Part shown: in pieces, positions 27,497-37,009 of the stretch
How the letters are laid out: the number at the start of each line of letters is the position of its first letter
Numbering within the stretch: position 1 is the stretch's first letter
From: Oscillospiraceae bacterium
GTDB taxonomy: Bacteria; Bacillota; Clostridia; Oscillospirales; Oscillospiraceae
DNA length: 64,000 nucleotides
Direction: 5' to 3'
Assembly (NCBI GenBank): GCA_015067545.1
Contig: SVMG01000004.1
Coordinates: forward strand, 1-64,000
Notes under the pieces: model-generated
What the model was told of the DNA's origin: nothing
Database searches by the model: none
The model's input: only the letters and a program-made list of their open reading frames with translations
Translations under genes and position numbers: made by a program

Positions 27497-28762
27497 TCAG
27501 CACTTGAAGGTAAATTCCGTGTGATCGAGGGTCGCAAAATAGTCCTGAGGGGTCTCCGCCCGGCGAATCAGCTTGAAAGAACCGTCCGGGTGCAGCAGCA
27601 CCTCCGCAGAGCGGAGCTTACCGTTGTAGTTGTAGCCCATGGCATGGCCGTGGGCACCGGTATCGTGGATGGCCAGAATGTCGCCGATCTCGATTTGCGG
27701 CAGGCTGCGCTCAATGGCAAATTTGTCATTATTTTCACAAAGGCCGCCGGTCACATCATAGACATGATCCAAAATGGCATCTTCCTTGCCCAGCACCGTA
27801 ATGTGGTGATATGCGCCGTACATGGCCGGGCGCATCAGATCTGCCGCGCAGGCATCCAGTCCCACATATTCCCGGTAGATGTGCTTTTGGTGCAGGACTG
27901 TGGAGATCAGATGGCCGTAGGGTGCCATCATAAACCGGCCCAGCTCTGTGAAGATCGCGATGTCGCCCATGCCGTTAGGGGTCAGGATCTGCTCGTAGCG
28001 CTGACGCACACCCTCACCAATGATCCCGATGTTGCAGCAGGGCTGCTCGGGACGGTAATCCACACCGATACCGCCGGACAGGTTGACAAAGCTGAAATGG
28101 GCGCCGGTGGCATTGCGCAGACGCACCGCCAGGCGGAACAGATTGCCGGCCAATTCGGGATAATACTCATTTGTGGTTGTGTTGGAGGCCAAAAATGCGT
28201 GGATGCCGAAATGCTTGGTGCCCAGCTTCATCAGCCGGTTGATGGCCCCGGCCATCTGATCCTCGGTCATGCCATACTTGGCATCCCGGGGCATGTCCAT
28301 GATGGTATTTCCAAGGCTGAAGGAGCCACCGGGATTGTAGCGCAGGCAGACCGTTTCCGGCACTTTATCTGCTACCCGTTCCAAAAATTCCACATGGGTG
28401 GAATCATCCAGGTTGATATACGCGCCCATTTCGCAGGCCTTGCGCATGTCCAGCTCCGGAGTTACATTGGCTGAGAACATCACATCGTGTCCGGTGATGC
28501 CCACCGCTTCAGAAAGCAGCAGCTCTGTATAGCTGGAGCAGTCGCAGCCGCAGCCCTCCTCGTACAGTATCTTCAGAATATACGGATTGGGTGTTGCCTT
28601 TACGGCAAAGAACTCCCGGAAGCCGGGATTCCATGCAAAGGCCGCCTTCAGTGCCCGGGCGTTGGCCCGGATACCGGCCTCGTCATAAATATGAAAAGGC
28701 GTTGGGATCTGTGCAGCGATCTGCTTCGCCTTTTCCAATGTCAAAAAAGGTGTTTTCTTCAT
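27497..28762 (-). CDS. lysA: diaminopimelate decarboxylase
   Basis: TPFHIYDEAGIRANARALKAAF, FFAVKATPNPYIL (PLP Lys), NLSGGIGVDY, GGLCENNDKFA. Confidence 0.88.
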   Translation of the reverse strand: MKKTPFLTLEKAKQIAAQIPTPFHIYDEAGIRANARALKAAFAWNPGFREFFAVKATPNPYILKILYEEGCGCDCSSYTELLLSEAVGITGHDVMFSANVTPELDMRKACEMGAYINLDDSTHVEFLERVADKVPETVCLRYNPGGSFSLGNTIMDMPRDAKYGMTEDQMAGAINRLMKLGTKHFGIHAFLASNTTTNEYYPELAGNLFRLAVRLRNATGAHFSFVNLSGGIGVDYRPEQPCCNIGIIGEGVRQRYEQILTPNGMGDIAIFTELGRFMMAPYGHLISTVLHQKHIYREYVGLDACAADLMRPAMYGAYHHITVLGKEDAILDHVYDVTGGLCENNDKFAIERSLPQIEIGDILAIHDTGAHGHAMGYNYNGKLRSAEVLLHPDGSFKLIRRAETPQDYFATLDHTEFTFKC

Positions 28763-29424
28763 TTTTCCTCCAAGTTAGCTTGTATTTTTTTTACAAAGGC
28801 CGCTTTATCCTGCGCCTTGAAATAAGCAGACCCGGCGACCAGCACCTGCGCGCCGTTTTCCTTGCATACGGTGCAGGTGTTTTCATCCACACCGCCGTCC
28901 ACCTCCAAAATGCAGTCGGGGTTCACTTCATCCAGCATCTGGCGCAGCTTTTTCAATTTTGGCATCATATCTGCCATGAATTTTTGACCGCCGAAGCCGG
29001 GCTCTACCGTCATCACCAAAATCATATCCACCTTATCCAGATAGGGAACGGCCTCCTCCGCCGGCGTGCCGGGCTTCAGGGAAATAGCCGCCTTGCAGCC
29101 CATGGCGCGGATCTTTTCCAGCGCTTTCAGGGTGTTTTGGGGCTCATCCGCCTCAATGTGGATCGTCAGGTAATCCGCACCTGCCTGAACGAAGCGCTCC
29201 ACATAGCGGATGGGGCGGTCGATCATCAGATGCACATCCAAAACCATATCTGTCAGCGGACGCACTGCCTGGATCAGCGGAAAACCGAAGGAGATGTTGG
29301 GAACAAAAACGCCGTCCATCACATCCATATGTATCCAATCCGCACCGGTTTCCTTCAACTGACGGATATCCCGTTCCATATTTGCAAAATCCGCAGACAA
29401 AATCGAGGGCGCAATTTTTGCCAT
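28759..29424 (-). CDS. rpe: ribulose-phosphate 3-epimerase
   Basis: MAKIAPSILSADFANMERDI, DWIHMDVMDGVFVPNISFG, VMTVEPGFGGQKF, VDGGVDENT. Confidence 0.96.
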   Translation of the reverse strand: MAKIAPSILSADFANMERDIRQLKETGADWIHMDVMDGVFVPNISFGFPLIQAVRPLTDMVLDVHLMIDRPIRYVERFVQAGADYLTIHIEADEPQNTLKALEKIRAMGCKAAISLKPGTPAEEAVPYLDKVDMILVMTVEPGFGGQKFMADMMPKLKKLRQMLDEVNPDCILEVDGGVDENTCTVCKENGAQVLVAGSAYFKAQDKAAFVKKIQANLEEK

Positions 29425-29561
29425 GGTAAAAAACTCCTTGTCATTTTTTATTATCATACCACGCACGGACGTTGATTGCAAGAAAATCAAAATTTTTCCC
29501 GTATTTCTTTTGATGCGTGGGACATACTAATTCCGAACCCAAATTAAAGGAGGAATTTATC

Positions 29562-29726
29562 ATGAACGACAAGGCAAACAAGTGCATCGAATGCACCGTT
29601 CAGCAGTGCGCTTACCACTGCGATTCTGAAAATTACTGCTCCCTGGATCGGATCCTGGTGGGTACGCATGAGCAGAATCCCACCGTGGATCAGTGCACTG
29701 ACTGCAAATCCTTCCGCAAGAAGTAA
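29562..29726 (+). CDS. DUF1540-type small Cys-rich protein
   Basis: KCIECTVQQCAYHCDSENYCSLDRILVG...DQCTDCKSF. Confidence 0.8.
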   Translation: MNDKANKCIECTVQQCAYHCDSENYCSLDRILVGTHEQNPTVDQCTDCKSFRKK

Positions 29727-29735
29727 CAAACTACC

Positions 29736-29833
29736 TCATTGCGAGGAGCGAGGCAATGCGGCAATCCCCATAGGTTTCGGAAACCCTCACGAGATTGCCA
29801 CACCGGTGACCTCATGTCACCGGTTCGCAATGA
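29736..29833. repeat. dispersed repeat family B (TCATTGCGAGGAGCG ... GCAATGAT)
   Basis: Terminal inverted repeats; internal ACCGGTGAC..GTCACCGGT stem; similar copies at 50282, 52697, 60576. Confidence 0.75.
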
Positions 29834-29881
29834 TATGCCCGCTTGGGATTTGGCGGCGGCCTTGTGCCGCCGTCTTTTTTC

Positions 29882-29910
29882 TTGACGGAAGGTAAAAAAA
29901 ATAGTATGAT
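29882..29910 (+). promoter_or_regulatory. putative promoter of htrA-like gene
   Basis: TTGACG (29882-29887), 17-nt spacer, TATGAT (29905-29910). Confidence 0.55.
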
Positions 29911-30018
29911 GGTGACAGGTTTTACAGAAAATGTTTATAAAACCTTTTTCTTCTGTACACAGTTATTTCATAAGCTGTAACTACTATCAGATTGTACTTA
30001 TTCCCAGGAGGAATCACT

Positions 30019-31347
30019 ATGGAAAATAACGAAAACATCCCCCAGGAACCCATTATCGAAGAAAGTATCCCTCAGGAACCTGTTGCCCAGGAGCCCGTCG
30101 CTGAGCCCATTGCTCCCAAGGCATCCCCCTTTGCAGATTCTCCCTATGTGATGGAAGCACCCGCTTCCACACAGCCGCAGGCCCCCACTGCTGCAAGCAA
30201 GCCCCGTAAGGAAGGCCGCGGTAGGAAGGTTTTGAAGACCCTGCTGGCCAGTGTGCTGATCGTTGCCTTGGTTGCAGTAAGCTGCGGCTTCACTGCCTTC
30301 TGCGTAAACCGTCGCTGGGAAGACCGGAACAAGCAGACAACGCTCGCTCTGCAGGAGCAGATCGAAGAACTGAAGCAGGAAATCAAGGACAACTCCTATA
30401 CCGGCAACGGCAACTCCATTTCCGGTACACCTGTTCCCGTGGAGGGTCTGACTCCCGGTCAGATCCACGCACAAAACAAAAACAGTGTGGTGGGAATTGC
30501 CAACCAGGGCATTACCACCAACATCTTCGGCCAGACCACGGAAACTGCCTCCTCCGGCTCCGGCTTTATCATCTCCGAGGACGGCTATATCGTCACCAAT
30601 TACCACGTGATCGAAGGTGCTACCACACTGACCGTCATCACCAATAATGAAGAGGAATATCCTGCAACCGTGGTGGGCTACGACGACGGAAATGATTTTG
30701 CACTGATCAAAATCGACGTTACCGGCCTGACTCCCGTGAAGCTGGGCTCCAGTGATGACCTGATCGTAGGCGACCAGGTGGTGGCCATCGGCAACCCCCT
30801 GGGTGAGATGACCAACTCTCTGACCGTTGGCTATATCAGCGTCAAGGACAGGGACGTGACCATTGATAACAGCATCATCAACATGCTCCAGACGGACACC
30901 GCCATCAACCCCGGCAACTCCGGCGGCCCGCTGTTTAACATGAAGGGCGAGGTCATCGGCATCACTACCGCAAAATATTCCGGCACTGCCGTGGAAAGCA
31001 TCGGCTTTGCCATTCCCATTGACGATGTGAGCCAAATGATCGACGAGCTTCTGGAAAACGGCTACATTTCCGCCCCCTATATGGGCATTCAGATCACCAC
31101 GCAAACCGACGGCATCGGTGTCTATGTGTACAGTGTGGAAGCAAATTCTCCTGCCGCTGCCGCAGGCCTGCGCAAGGGCGATATCATCGTGGGCCTTGGC
31201 TCTTACGAAACTCCCACCCTGGCCTCTTTGGACAAAGCCCTGCGGAATTTTGAGCCCAACGATACCACGACCATTCAGGTATACCGCAACCGCCAGGTGC
31301 TGGAGCTGACCATCACCTTTGGAGCAAAGAATCCCTCTAACTCCTGA
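30019..31347 (+). CDS. htrA: HtrA/DegP-like trypsin-like serine protease with PDZ domain
   Basis: GSGFIISEDGYIVTNYHVIEGA, DTAINPGNSGGPLFN, PDZ SPAAAAGLRKGDII. Confidence 0.93.
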   Translation: MENNENIPQEPIIEESIPQEPVAQEPVAEPIAPKASPFADSPYVMEAPASTQPQAPTAASKPRKEGRGRKVLKTLLASVLIVALVAVSCGFTAFCVNRRWEDRNKQTTLALQEQIEELKQEIKDNSYTGNGNSISGTPVPVEGLTPGQIHAQNKNSVVGIANQGITTNIFGQTTETASSGSGFIISEDGYIVTNYHVIEGATTLTVITNNEEEYPATVVGYDDGNDFALIKIDVTGLTPVKLGSSDDLIVGDQVVAIGNPLGEMTNSLTVGYISVKDRDVTIDNSIINMLQTDTAINPGNSGGPLFNMKGEVIGITTAKYSGTAVESIGFAIPIDDVSQMIDELLENGYISAPYMGIQITTQTDGIGVYVYSVEANSPAAAAGLRKGDIIVGLGSYETPTLASLDKALRNFEPNDTTTIQVYRNRQVLELTITFGAKNPSNS

Positions 31348-31356
31348 ATCATTACA

Positions 31357-31386
31357 GCAGCCTGCTCTCCGGAGCAGGCTGCTTTT
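31357..31386 (+). terminator. rho-independent terminator
   Basis: AGCAGCCTGCTCTCCGGAGCAGGCTGCTTTT. Confidence 0.75.
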
Positions 31387-31554
31387 CCTGTTAACGCATA
31401 ATTTTTAAGGCCATTTGATACACTAAAGCATGCCGATCTGTATGCTCTATAAATTTTTTTGTAATTTTTCATAAAGTACTGGCTTTTTCTGTCGAACAGA
31501 GGTATAATGTGTTAACGATACTTTGGCATGTGCCAACAAATTGGAGGCCCCAAT

Positions 31555-32619
31555 ATGAAAAATTCCAAAGGTCCGCTGCGTATTTCCTGGCAGCGCGTGT
31601 CCTTGAGTATTCTGTGTGTGCTTTTGGCGCTGGTGCTGTTCGTGATGCTGTTTGCAACGGCATATATCCACCACCTGCTGAGTCTGGTCACCAGTAATAA
31701 CAACAATGATCTGACCGCAACCATTGATCCGACGGCCACAATTCCCCCGGATGATGATCATGATCCGGATTTCACCGGCCCTACCGCGCATCCCAGTGAT
31801 GTTCCCGTAAATACCATCCCCAGCCAGCCTGTTGAAAATCTGCAGACAGAGGGCATCATCAATATCATGCTCATCGGCGAAGACCGCCGTCCCGGCCAGG
31901 GCCGTCAGCGTTCCGACTCCATGATCCTGTGCAGCTTCAACACCAAGTCCAACACCCTCACCATGATCTCCTTCCTTCGGGATACTTATATCCCGCAGAT
32001 CCCCGGTTACAAAGCCGAAAAGCTGAATGCTGCCTATGCCAAGGGCGGTGTCAACATGTTGGATCAGACCCTGGCTGCCTATTTCGGTGTCCATGTGGAT
32101 GCAAACATTGCCGTGCAGTTTGACGGCTTCAAGGCCATCATCGACCTGCTGGGCGGCGTGGATATCGAGCTGACGAAAAAGGAAGTCAACCATTTGAGAG
32201 AGAATGCCGGTATCTACGGCGACTCCTGGAATCTCAAGGTCGGCATGAACCACTTGAACGGCGAGCAGGCACTGGCCTATTCCCGTATCCGCAAGATCGA
32301 TATGGATGCCATGCGGGCACAGCGTCAGCGCAAGGTGCTTACCGCCATTATCAATGCCTACAAGAGCAAGCCGGTGGGCGAAATGCTGTCCTTGGCCAGC
32401 CAGATCCTGCAAATGGGCGTGGTGCAGACCGATATGACCTCCGGTGAGGTTTTGAGCTATGTTTCCACACTGTTCCCCATGTTGGCCACTGCCACCATCA
32501 ACAGCCAGCAGATCCCGGCAGAAAATACCTACACATCTATGACCGTAGGCAGCATATCTGCCACAAAGGTTTGCGATTTTGAAGTGAACCGCAAGATCCT
32601 GCAAAATATCCTGCAATAA
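31555..32619 (+). CDS. LytR-CpsA-Psr (LCP) family protein
   Basis: N-terminal TM; IMLIGEDRRPGQGRQRSDSMILCSFNTKSNTLTMISFLRDTYIPQIPG...AYSRIRKIDMDAMRAQRQRKVL. Confidence 0.92.
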   Translation: MKNSKGPLRISWQRVSLSILCVLLALVLFVMLFATAYIHHLLSLVTSNNNNDLTATIDPTATIPPDDDHDPDFTGPTAHPSDVPVNTIPSQPVENLQTEGIINIMLIGEDRRPGQGRQRSDSMILCSFNTKSNTLTMISFLRDTYIPQIPGYKAEKLNAAYAKGGVNMLDQTLAAYFGVHVDANIAVQFDGFKAIIDLLGGVDIELTKKEVNHLRENAGIYGDSWNLKVGMNHLNGEQALAYSRIRKIDMDAMRAQRQRKVLTAIINAYKSKPVGEMLSLASQILQMGVVQTDMTSGEVLSYVSTLFPMLATATINSQQIPAENTYTSMTVGSISATKVCDFEVNRKILQNILQ

Positions 32620-32622
32620 ACA

Positions 32623-32657
32623 GATCCCGGAAGTGCGCTGCACTTCCGGGATTTTCT
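32623..32657 (+). terminator. rho-independent terminator
   Basis: GATCCCGGAAGTGCGCTGCACTTCCGGGATTTT. Confidence 0.7.
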
Positions 32658-32689
32658 CTTATTCAGGCCCTCCCTGTGGGAAAGGCTTA

Positions 32690-34111
32690 TTATTTCAGAA
32701 CACGGTCAAGGCCGAAGTAATGCAAGGTGTTGTAGTAGCTGATGTTCTCCACCAGCTTGCCCAGGTAATTCCAATCGGCAGGATACTCTCCGTCTTCCAC
32801 CATCTGACCGAACAGGTTGCACAGTATTCTGCGGAAGTATTCGTGCCGGGTATAGCTGAGGAAGCTGCGGGAGTCGGTGAGCATGCCGTTGAAGGTACCC
32901 ATGGCACCCAAACTCATTAGGCTCTTCATCTGCTCCTCCATGCCCGTCTTGTGGTCATTGAACCACCAGGCAGAGCCCTGCTGCAATCTGCCGGGGATGG
33001 CGCTGTCAGTCTGGAACGCACCCATGATCGTACCAACCACGCCGTTATCTGCCGGGCTGAGGGAATACAAAATGGTCTTGCCCAAAGCGCCTGCCTCTTC
33101 CAGAGCATTCAGCAGCCTGCTAAGTCCGGCGCCGTTGGTGCCGCCGCTCATGGAATCATAACCGGTGTCCGCGCCGATCTTTCGGAACATGGTCTTGGAG
33201 TTGTTCCGCATAACGCCGAAGTGGAACTGAGTCACCCAGTCACGCTTGGCATATTCCTTACCCACGGACAGCAGCAGCGCAGTATGATAAGCCAACTGCT
33301 CATTCCAGGTAATGGCCTGGCCTGCCTTTGCCCGGACAAAAATGTCGTCCAAGGTAGCCTCGTCCGCTTCCACGCAGAAGCAGCTTTCACCCAGGTCGTG
33401 GTCAGAAACGCAGCAGCCCCGGTCAGCAAAATAGGCGATCCGGTCATTGAGTGCCTTGCGCATATCTGCCACCGTATTGATGGCATAGCCCACTACCTGC
33501 TCCAGCTGTGCAACATAGGCGGGGAAGGTCTCCTTATCGGCACGCATGGCCTTGTCGGGCCGGAAAGCAGGCAGCACCACAGCCGGAACGGTGGGATCCG
33601 CTGCCAGCAATTCATGAGCCTTCAGGTCGTCCACAGGGTCGTCGGTGGTGCAAAGCAGCTTGACATTTGATTTGCGGATGATGCCCCGGACGGACATATC
33701 CGGCTGTGCAAGGATCTTATTGCACTTTTCGTAAATTTCCATGGCATTTTCGCCGGTCAGCGGCTCAGTTATGCCAAAATACCGCTGCAGCTCCAAATGC
33801 GACCAATGGTAGAGGGGGTTGCCGATGAGCATGGGAAGGGTCTCGGCCCACTTTTGGAACTTCTCGGCAGGTGTTGCGTTGCCGGTAATATAATGCTCCG
33901 CCACGCCGCAGGAGCGCATGGCCCGCCACTTGTAGTGGTCACCACCCAACCATACCTCGGTAATGGTATTGTAACGCTTATCCTCATAGATCTCCATGGG
34001 GTTGATATGGCAGTGGTAATCGATGACCGGCACTTTTGCCGCGTGCTCATGATAAAGCTTCTTGGCGGCTTCTGTTTTCAGGAGAAAGTCCCGATCCATA
34101 AACTTTTTCAT
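32690..34111 (-). CDS. uxaC: glucuronate isomerase
   Basis: MKKFMDRDFLLKTEAAKKLYHEHAAKVPVIDYHCHINPMEIYEDKRY; C-terminal YFRRILCNLFG. Confidence 0.93.
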   Translation of the reverse strand: MKKFMDRDFLLKTEAAKKLYHEHAAKVPVIDYHCHINPMEIYEDKRYNTITEVWLGGDHYKWRAMRSCGVAEHYITGNATPAEKFQKWAETLPMLIGNPLYHWSHLELQRYFGITEPLTGENAMEIYEKCNKILAQPDMSVRGIIRKSNVKLLCTTDDPVDDLKAHELLAADPTVPAVVLPAFRPDKAMRADKETFPAYVAQLEQVVGYAINTVADMRKALNDRIAYFADRGCCVSDHDLGESCFCVEADEATLDDIFVRAKAGQAITWNEQLAYHTALLLSVGKEYAKRDWVTQFHFGVMRNNSKTMFRKIGADTGYDSMSGGTNGAGLSRLLNALEEAGALGKTILYSLSPADNGVVGTIMGAFQTDSAIPGRLQQGSAWWFNDHKTGMEEQMKSLMSLGAMGTFNGMLTDSRSFLSYTRHEYFRRILCNLFGQMVEDGEYPADWNYLGKLVENISYYNTLHYFGLDRVLK

Positions 34112-34269
34112 AGAAAAACTCCTTTTTATTATCTGCATTTATCATACCTTAGAAGCGGTGGTATTGTCAAGATTTACAGCATTGGATTATTCTTCCACAT
34201 ATGCTGCAACGGCATTGACACCAAAACCCAGGTGCTGTATGATAGCTTCTGTAAAGGGAGTGTTATGCC

Positions 34270-35190
34270 ATGCACTATTATTTTGCGCCTATGGAGGGCT
34301 TGACAGACAGTGTCTACCGCCGGCTCCATCACCAATATTTCGGCGGTGTTCACCGCTACTATATGCCCTTCCTGTCCCCCACTATGCACCGCACGCTGTC
34401 CGCCAAGGAAAACCGGGAGCTTCCCATGGCCGATTCCGTCCCCTTCGCGGCTGTTCCCCAGGTGCTGACGAAGGTGCCCGAGGATTTTCTTTGGGCTGCC
34501 GGGATCTGCCGGGATCGGGGCTACGAGGAAGTAAATCTGAATGTGGGCTGCCCCTCCGGGACAGTGGTAGCCAAGGGAAAGGGCGCAGGCATGCTTTCTG
34601 ACTGCGATGCTTTGGATCGTTTTTTAGAGGCTGTCTTTGCGGAATCTCCCCTGCCCATTTCCGTCAAGACCCGGCTGGGACTGACAGAACCGGAGGAGTT
34701 TCCTGCCCTGCTGGAGGTTTTTAACCGCTACCCCATCCGGGAGCTGACCATTCACAGCCGGGTACGCAAGCAGTTTTACCAGGGGGATGTGCATCTGGAT
34801 ATGTTCCGCTACGCCGTCCGGGAAAGCAAAAACCCCCTATGCTACAACGGCGATCTCTTTTCTATGCAGGACATTACAAACATCACCGGCGAGTTTCCTC
34901 AGGTAAATGCGGTAATGCTGGGCCGGGGTCTGGCAGCTGATCCGGGAATGCTCTGCGGCGGTACGGATGTGCACGTTTTAGAGCAATTTCACGCCGGGCT
35001 GTTGGAGGAATACCTTGTTCTGTTCGGCGGCAGCCGCAATGCCATGTTCCGTCTGAAGGAAAACTGGAGCTATTGGCTTACGCGATTTGAAGGCAGCGAA
35101 AAGCTGGCCAAGCGCCTGCGAAAAACCACGGAGCTTGCCGAATACCGCAATATCACCGCCGAGATTTTTCACACGCTCCCATTGAAATAA
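34270..35190 (+). CDS. dus: tRNA-dihydrouridine synthase
   Basis: YYFAPMEGLTDSVYRR, VNLNVGCPSGTVVAKGKGAGML, SVKTRLGL. Confidence 0.92.
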   Translation: MHYYFAPMEGLTDSVYRRLHHQYFGGVHRYYMPFLSPTMHRTLSAKENRELPMADSVPFAAVPQVLTKVPEDFLWAAGICRDRGYEEVNLNVGCPSGTVVAKGKGAGMLSDCDALDRFLEAVFAESPLPISVKTRLGLTEPEEFPALLEVFNRYPIRELTIHSRVRKQFYQGDVHLDMFRYAVRESKNPLCYNGDLFSMQDITNITGEFPQVNAVMLGRGLAADPGMLCGGTDVHVLEQFHAGLLEEYLVLFGGSRNAMFRLKENWSYWLTRFEGSEKLAKRLRKTTELAEYRNITAEIFHTLPLK

Positions 35191-35221
35191 AAAATGCGCT
35201 GCACAAAGCAGCGCATTTTTC
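35190..35221. terminator. bidirectional terminator
   Basis: AAAAATGCGCTGCACAAAGCAGCGCATTTTT. Confidence 0.75.
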
Positions 35222-36877
35222 TCATTTATTGATCGCCAGGAAGTAATCTGCAATGCCATGAGCCATGGCCACTGCCTTCAGCTCCACCTTCTCCTGTTCG
35301 ACCATAGCTGTCAGATCATCAGCGTTGGACATATAGCCGTTCTCCGTAAGGATCGTCGGGCAAACGGTCTGGCGCATCATGAAATAGCCCACGGACCACT
35401 TCAGATGGGTCTTGGTGTAGACACCGGTATCCTTGGTGTACTCCCGGATATTCTTGGCCAGCAGCTGCGACCAGGGGGTATAATACATGCTGTCAAAGCC
35501 GCCCACCTTATTGGAGTTGTAGGAATTCTGGTGGATCGCCACGCAGATGTCCGGCGCGGTTTCCATGAGATCCCTCAGACGGTCATTGATATTGATGGGA
35601 GAATCGTCCGAGCGGTTGAGGATGACCTCCGCACCCATGAGCTCCAGCTCCACCTTCAAGGCGTTTGCCAGAGATAGATTCAGGTCGGCCTCCTCGTGCA
35701 TCTGCACCTCCTTGCCGCAGGTGGGGCAGTACTTTTTGTTGGTCAATTTTTTCTTGTCCGTCCAGCAGAGCTTGCAATCTGCACAGCGGTAAGCCACCGC
35801 ACCGCCATCGATGCCGCCGTGGCCCACATCGATCATCACCGTCACGCCGGAAAGATCCGCGCCGTACTTGTTGTCCGCAGCAGCTGCCTTGGCCGGATTC
35901 AGGAACTGGAAGCACAGCTGGCCGTTGTCGTTGTAATAGGCATGCCAGCCATAAAGGCTGCCCGCCTTGCGCAGATGCAGCCGCAGGGTGTAGTCGGACT
36001 CATTTTTGATCACCTGGGCAGACTTGAACAGCGGATGGTTGGCAGGAATGGACACGTTACCCGTAAAAACGGTGGTATAGCAGAAGGTAATGTCCACATA
36101 AGTGGCATTGTTGCCGGCAACTGCATAGTCGCGCTCGCTGCCGCCGTTGGGATTGGCATAGCCGGATTGGTTGGTTTTGAAGTAGAACGGTGCTTTCCAC
36201 AAACAGTCCAGCGTCAGGACAGAATGCCTGCCCACCGTCTCCAGGGACACCACACCGATCTCATTGTGATCCGGAAGCGTACCCGCATACTGCTTTACCT
36301 CTGCGACCTGACGGGACACCGGCTCTGTCTCAAAGGGATATACCTTCTTCTCCAAATAGACCCGATGGCCGCTGCGCAGTTTTACATATTTGGTGTTGCT
36401 GCCGTAGACCAGCTCCTTATCGCAGTAATCCACAGTGCCCTCGGGCAAATAGTTGTTGGTGGGATGGGAATAATCGTCGTATGTATCTCCATCGAAGGTC
36501 TCCACATTGGCCTGGATCACCTCTGCGATGTAGCCTGAGCCTACATTGGTGTAATTACCGCCGCTGGGAGTCACTGGAAGCTGCGGCACAGTGGTTGGCG
36601 GCACTGTGGAGGGAGGTGGTGTTGCAACACTGGATGAAGGCGGCGTGACCACACTGCCGGAGGTCTCACTGCCGGATTCGGATGTGGCAGCGGAGCTGCC
36701 GGGTGTGCCGCTGTTGAGCGCATTGTCTGACGGGTCATTGGCATCGTGATTGACGATGCTTCCGCAAATCACCAACAGCACGACCAAAACCGCTGACAAA
36801 ATTCCAACCAAAGTCAGCAGTGTCTGATTATTCAACATCATGCCGGAGCGGCGTCTCCGGCGCGGTCTGTTATTCAT
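35222..36877 (-). CDS. N-acetylmuramoyl-L-alanine amidase (Amidase_3) with TM anchor and zinc-ribbon-like insertion
   Basis: VTVMIDVGHGGIDGGAVAYRC, EEADLNLSLANALKVELELMGAEVILNRSDD, CVAIHQNSYN, LTENGYMSN; CxxC...CPTCG insert. Confidence 0.9.
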   Translation of the reverse strand: MNNRPRRRRRSGMMLNNQTLLTLVGILSAVLVVLLVICGSIVNHDANDPSDNALNSGTPGSSAATSESGSETSGSVVTPPSSSVATPPPSTVPPTTVPQLPVTPSGGNYTNVGSGYIAEVIQANVETFDGDTYDDYSHPTNNYLPEGTVDYCDKELVYGSNTKYVKLRSGHRVYLEKKVYPFETEPVSRQVAEVKQYAGTLPDHNEIGVVSLETVGRHSVLTLDCLWKAPFYFKTNQSGYANPNGGSERDYAVAGNNATYVDITFCYTTVFTGNVSIPANHPLFKSAQVIKNESDYTLRLHLRKAGSLYGWHAYYNDNGQLCFQFLNPAKAAAADNKYGADLSGVTVMIDVGHGGIDGGAVAYRCADCKLCWTDKKKLTNKKYCPTCGKEVQMHEEADLNLSLANALKVELELMGAEVILNRSDDSPININDRLRDLMETAPDICVAIHQNSYNSNKVGGFDSMYYTPWSQLLAKNIREYTKDTGVYTKTHLKWSVGYFMMRQTVCPTILTENGYMSNADDLTAMVEQEKVELKAVAMAHGIADYFLAINK

Positions 36878-36967
36878 AGTGATTTATGATCCTCCTGTAT
36901 TTTCTTCCACAACTATACCATTTTTCTGCCCTGCTGTCAACGGAAAATAGCCCCTGCTAACCCATAC

Positions 36968-37005
36968 AAAAACCCGGGGCAGCTTCCTGCTGCCCCGGGA
37001 TCCTT
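36968..37005 (-). terminator. terminator-like hairpin
   Basis: CCCGGGGCAGCTTCCTGCTGCCCCGGG. Confidence 0.6.
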
Positions 37006-37009
37006 TTGA

